NCBI GenBank assembly: GCA_004556745.1
Contig: SFFY01000010.1
Span: 1 to 54,201, forward strand
Direction of reading: 5' to 3'
Origin: Bacteroidales bacterium
GTDB taxonomy: Bacteria; Bacteroidota; Bacteroidia; Bacteroidales; Bacteroidaceae
DNA length: 54,201 nt
The position numbers and the translations under genes are program-made. Shown here piece by piece: positions 51,738 to 54,201 of this stretch. The stretch's first letter is position 1; each line of letters starts with the position of its first letter. Under the pieces are notes generated by a model. The model made no database searches. It worked only from the letters and a program-made list of their open reading frames with translations, and was not told where the DNA came from.

Positions 51738-52418
51738 CTATTCAGGCTTGCCATCTGAAATGATGAGTCCGAGGTTGTAATAGTCGGATATGGCTTTCAG
51801 GTCTGCTTTCTTTCGTTCGTTGCTGGTGTTGCTATATATGTACCAGCCGTCAATTTCGTGTTGCCACACTTTCCCGGCCTCTGTGGGTCGCTTCTTTTTG
51901 CCGATAAGCGGCCATTTCGAATATGTTATACCAACTTTGGCAGCTCGTTCGAATCCTATCCTGTGCAACACGTCTATTTCCGTGTCAATGGCTGTTCTGT
52001 TGCATACCACGGTGCCGTCGGGAAACTGCACACGCAGGCCTTTCGTGTGGTTTGTCACGTACTTGGTTGGTTCGTGCGGCTCTTGTGCCGTGGCAGGATC
52101 GTCGCTCTTTACGGGTTTGCTCAATTTTCTTGGGTTTGCCACAATAGGCTTGGCATCAACGATTTGGCTAATCTTCGTCTTGCGCGACAAAGCCACGCTT
52201 ATCGGCTCGCCGGGGCGGTATTCCACCACCAGCACCAGTTCGCGCTGGATTTGGCTAAGCGTCGGCTCTATGTCTTGTCCGATAATCGGCAAGATTTCTT
52301 CTCGGATAATGTTTTCCTCGGCTTCGTTGATTTGGCTAATCACATCATCGCTCAATTTTACTCCTATTTCTTGGGAGTTTTGAATGATGGAGTACAATTT
52401 TTCCAGTTTTGTTGCCAT
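51738..52418 (-). CDS. Conserved hypothetical protein beside the invertase locus
   Basis: A 226-residue soluble protein, with no signal or membrane segment. The N-terminal half (1-75) is helical and acidic (MATKLEKLYSIIQNSQEIGV), followed by a compact block ELVLVVEYRPGEPISVALSRKTKI. A charged linker with Pro and Asp follows, then a C-terminal domain (about 125-226) with VQFPDGTVVCNRTAIDTEIDVLHRIG and WQHEIDGWYIYSNTSNERK. The last part looks like a small DNA- or nucleotide-binding domain, but I cannot name it. It has its own -7 element (52452-52459). Its position next to the recombinase and R-M fragment suggests an accessory role. Confidence 0.7.
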   Translation of the reverse strand: MATKLEKLYSIIQNSQEIGVKLSDDVISQINEAEENIIREEILPIIGQDIEPTLSQIQRELVLVVEYRPGEPISVALSRKTKISQIVDAKPIVANPRKLSKPVKSDDPATAQEPHEPTKYVTNHTKGLRVQFPDGTVVCNRTAIDTEIDVLHRIGFERAAKVGITYSKWPLIGKKKRPTEAGKVWQHEIDGWYIYSNTSNERKKADLKAISDYYNLGLIISDGKPE

Positions 52419-52451
52419 AATGAAATATGAGATTTGCGGCTTTTCTGCCTA

Positions 52452-52459
52452 CAAACTTA
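52452..52459 (-). promoter_or_regulatory. -7 element of the hypothetical gene at 51738
   Basis: TAAGTTTG on the minus strand, about 34 bases before the ATG. Confidence 0.45.
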
Positions 52460-52556
52460 CGAATTTTTTTACTTTTCAGACGAATTTCCGTATATGCCAG
52501 TTGGTTTTATTACGAGGCTGTTTGCTAATTCTACCATTGGGCATACAGCAAAGTCT

Positions 52557-52705
52557 CCTCGCGCGCGCATTACGCATTTTTTTCCCTTAAAAACCTTTCA
52601 ACCATTCAGATTTTTTGTTATTTGCTTGTATATAAGTGTTTTGCGGATGAACGGTTTGGGGCTAAAACCCTTCACTGATTGGGATGAAACCCTTCATCGC
52701 GGATA
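52557..52705. repeat. CGCGCGC-led repeat, copy 2
   Basis: CTCGCGCGCGCATTACGCATT, a spacer, AAAAACCTTTCAACCATTCAG, then two direct AAACCCTTCA units (around 52666 and 52687). The order is as in 35451-35600. It lies upstream of the recombinase; no promoter of the usual form is found there. Confidence 0.65.
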
Positions 52706-52801
52706 CTATGCAGAAGAGGTGAACCAAGTTTGTCTGCCTCCGCTCTCACCTTGCACAAACGTTCAAACATTACATACATCACAAACCCAAATTATTCACT
52801 T

Positions 52802-53425
52802 ATGATTTACGGTTACATTCGCGTTAGCAGCGACAAACAGACAGTTGAGAACCAACGTTTTGAGATTAACAAGTTCTGCAAGCAGCAGAACCTCGTGATT
52901 AACGACTGGATAGAGGAGACCATCAGCGGCACGAAGAATTACACGAAGCGGCAGTTGGGTGTTCTCTTGAAGCGCGTGCACAAGGACGACATTATCATTT
53001 GCAGCGAACTCTCGCGCCTTGGCAGAAACCTCTTTATGATTATGGAGATTCTGAATATCTGCATGACAAAGGAATGCCGCGTGTGGACGATTAAGGACAA
53101 CTACCGCCTCGGCGACGATATTCAGAGCAAAGTCCTCGCCTTTGCCTTCGGCCTTTCCGCCGAAATCGAGCGCAACCTCATCAGCCAACGCACCAAGGAG
53201 GCCTTAGCACGCAAACGAGCCGAGGGCGTGGTGCTGGGACGGCCCAAAGGACGCAAAAGTGCCCCAGACAAATATAAACTTTCGGGCAAAGAGGTGCTTA
53301 TTAGAGAATTACTGCAAAATGGAACGTCTATCAATTTGACGGCCAAGATTTGTAAAGTAGATAGAAATACCCTTTCGCGTTTTATAAAGTTGAAGGAGTT
53401 GAGAAAGACAAATAACTTGGAGTAA
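52802..53425 (+). CDS. Serine recombinase / DNA invertase
   Basis: A 207-residue small serine recombinase of the invertase/resolvase type, close to the Mpi-like global invertases of Bacteroides. The catalytic domain begins MIYGYIRVSSDKQTVENQR with the nucleophile S9. SELSRLGRNLFMIMEIL carries the conserved arginine cluster near 70. Helix E and the Sin/Hin-like linker lead to RKRAEGVVLGRPKGRK. A helix-turn-helix (about 165-200, LTAKICKVDRNTLSRFIK) reads the site. The ATG at 52802 is chosen because upstream residues of the longer frame are not family-like. It is followed at once by a truncated specificity domain. Confidence 0.92.
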   Translation: MIYGYIRVSSDKQTVENQRFEINKFCKQQNLVINDWIEETISGTKNYTKRQLGVLLKRVHKDDIIICSELSRLGRNLFMIMEILNICMTKECRVWTIKDNYRLGDDIQSKVLAFAFGLSAEIERNLISQRTKEALARKRAEGVVLGRPKGRKSAPDKYKLSGKEVLIRELLQNGTSINLTAKICKVDRNTLSRFIKLKELRKTNNLE

Positions 53426-54201
53426 ATGCTGCACACGAAACCAGCGATTTCGTTTCGCGCCAGCACTCCCTTTGCGACTTCTCCACCTCCGAGAGTTGGG
53501 TGATCCTTTCCCCCATCGAGCAAAGCATCAAACGCAAGATAGAAGCCGTCGGCACGCCGTTAAAGGATTGGGATATTCAAATAAACTACGGCATCAAAAC
53601 TGGCTGCAACGAGGCATTTATTATCACGACCGAAAAGCGCAATGAAATCTTAAATAACTGCCAAACGAAGGAAGAGCGCGAAAGAACAGAGGAACTTATA
53701 CGACCTATTTTGAAAGGGAGGGATATAAAGCGTTATGGGTATAATTGGGCTGGGTTGTGGCTTATCAATACCCACAATGGCATAAAAGGCAAATTAGAGC
53801 GCATACATATTGAAGACTATCCTGCTGTAAAAGCTCATTTAGACCAATTTAAGCACAAATTAGAAGAAAGGAGCGATAAAGGAGACACTCCGTATAATTT
53901 GCGTAACTGCGCGTATATGGAAGATTTTTTTCAGCCGAAAGTTATTTATATGGAGATTCAGACTGATAACGAAAAAGATGGTTATCCATTCCCTTGTTTT
54001 TCATATGATTCAGGCAACAATATTGTGCTTAACACCGCCTATATTTTGAGTAGCAATTCTATTGATGTAAGATTTGTCCTTGGCTTTATCAACTCCAAAA
54101 TAGGGCGTTTCTTGACAAAAATGTATGTTACTCAATTACAAGAACGACAATTTAGGATGCTTGCTCAATACGTATCAAAGTTTCCAATTCCACAACTAAC
54201 A
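53416..54201 (+). CDS. 5'-truncated type IIG R-M specificity domain (TaqI/Eco57I-like), partial
   Basis: An open frame of 262 codons from the in-frame stop at 53413-53415 to the window edge. From about 53490 it reads ESWVILSPIEQSIKRKIE, then LKDWDIQINYGIKTGCNEAFI, ELIRPILKGRDIKRYG and FINSKIGRFLTKMY. These match the TaqI-like C-terminal specificity domain of Eco57I-family methylase-nucleases. The methylase and nuclease domains that should precede it are missing. There is no ATG before about 53919; the first possible start is GTG at 53500. Base composition falls from GC-rich to AT-rich after about 53630. It is either a silent recognition cassette or a remnant. The 3' end is outside the window. 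Confidence 0.8.

Overview
The window looks like a piece of a Bacteroidales chromosome (phylum Bacteroidota), probably Prevotellaceae-like, although the family cannot be fixed from this sequence alone. The evidence is a type IX secretion system (SprA, PorU, PorV), a cargo glycosidase with a C-terminal sorting domain, several Bacteroidota-only families (DUF721, DUF4293, DUF6057, Porin_10-like, Wzi, a long EF-Ts), a GH13_8 'eukaryote-like' branching enzyme, promoters of the Bacteroidota form (TTTG-N19-20-TAnnTTTG), and almost no Shine-Dalgarno sequences.

Layout: 344-4769 carries an HD-domain protein and a secreted GH89 alpha-N-acetylglucosaminidase. 4770-5659 is repeat-rich. 5660-7044 is recF-DUF721 (minus), divergent from a TPR protein-ribH-tRNA-Tyr-yggS-ruvA series (7437-10230). 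10294-24661 is the secretion block: sprA, an unusual FAH-fold gene, porU, porV, then ispF. 24682-28514 (minus) holds a Nudix hydrolase, a porin and a membrane lipoprotein. 28792-31917 is rplM-rpsI-rpsB-tsf. 32067-34979 (minus) is bamD-rpoZ-DUF4293, followed by ssb and a phosphopantetheinyl transferase. 34980-36245 is a second repeat-rich gap. 36246-42526 has wzi, a lipoprotein, trxA, a small acidic protein, a GH20 hexosaminidase and a TolC-like protein. 42567-51643 (minus) has DUF6057, glgB, a MORN-repeat protein, kdsB, a class A PBP and dapA. The right end (51738-54201) is accessory: a conserved hypothetical, a serine DNA invertase, and an AT-richer, 5'-truncated type IIG restriction-modification specificity domain that runs off the edge.

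The genes are mostly envelope and housekeeping functions: outer membrane assembly and secretion (BamD, SprA, PorU, PorV, Wzi, porin, TolC), LPS and peptidoglycan precursors (KdsB, DapA, PBP1A), host- or mucin-glycan degradation (GH89, GH20), and translation.

The least expected content lies between the genes. Several distinct structured repeat families are present: (1) three arrays with an exact 21-bp period, two of them mirror-symmetric around four phased 17-bp palindromes; (2) seven loci of an octamer repeat (GAGTARAC), four in full hairpin form with conserved ends; (3) three copies of a 220-280-bp palindromic element; (4) nested palindromes sharing a movable hairpin module; (5) a CGCGCGC-led repeat. 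The other point of interest is the invertase next to a promoterless, startless specificity domain, which looks like a DNA-shuffling locus.
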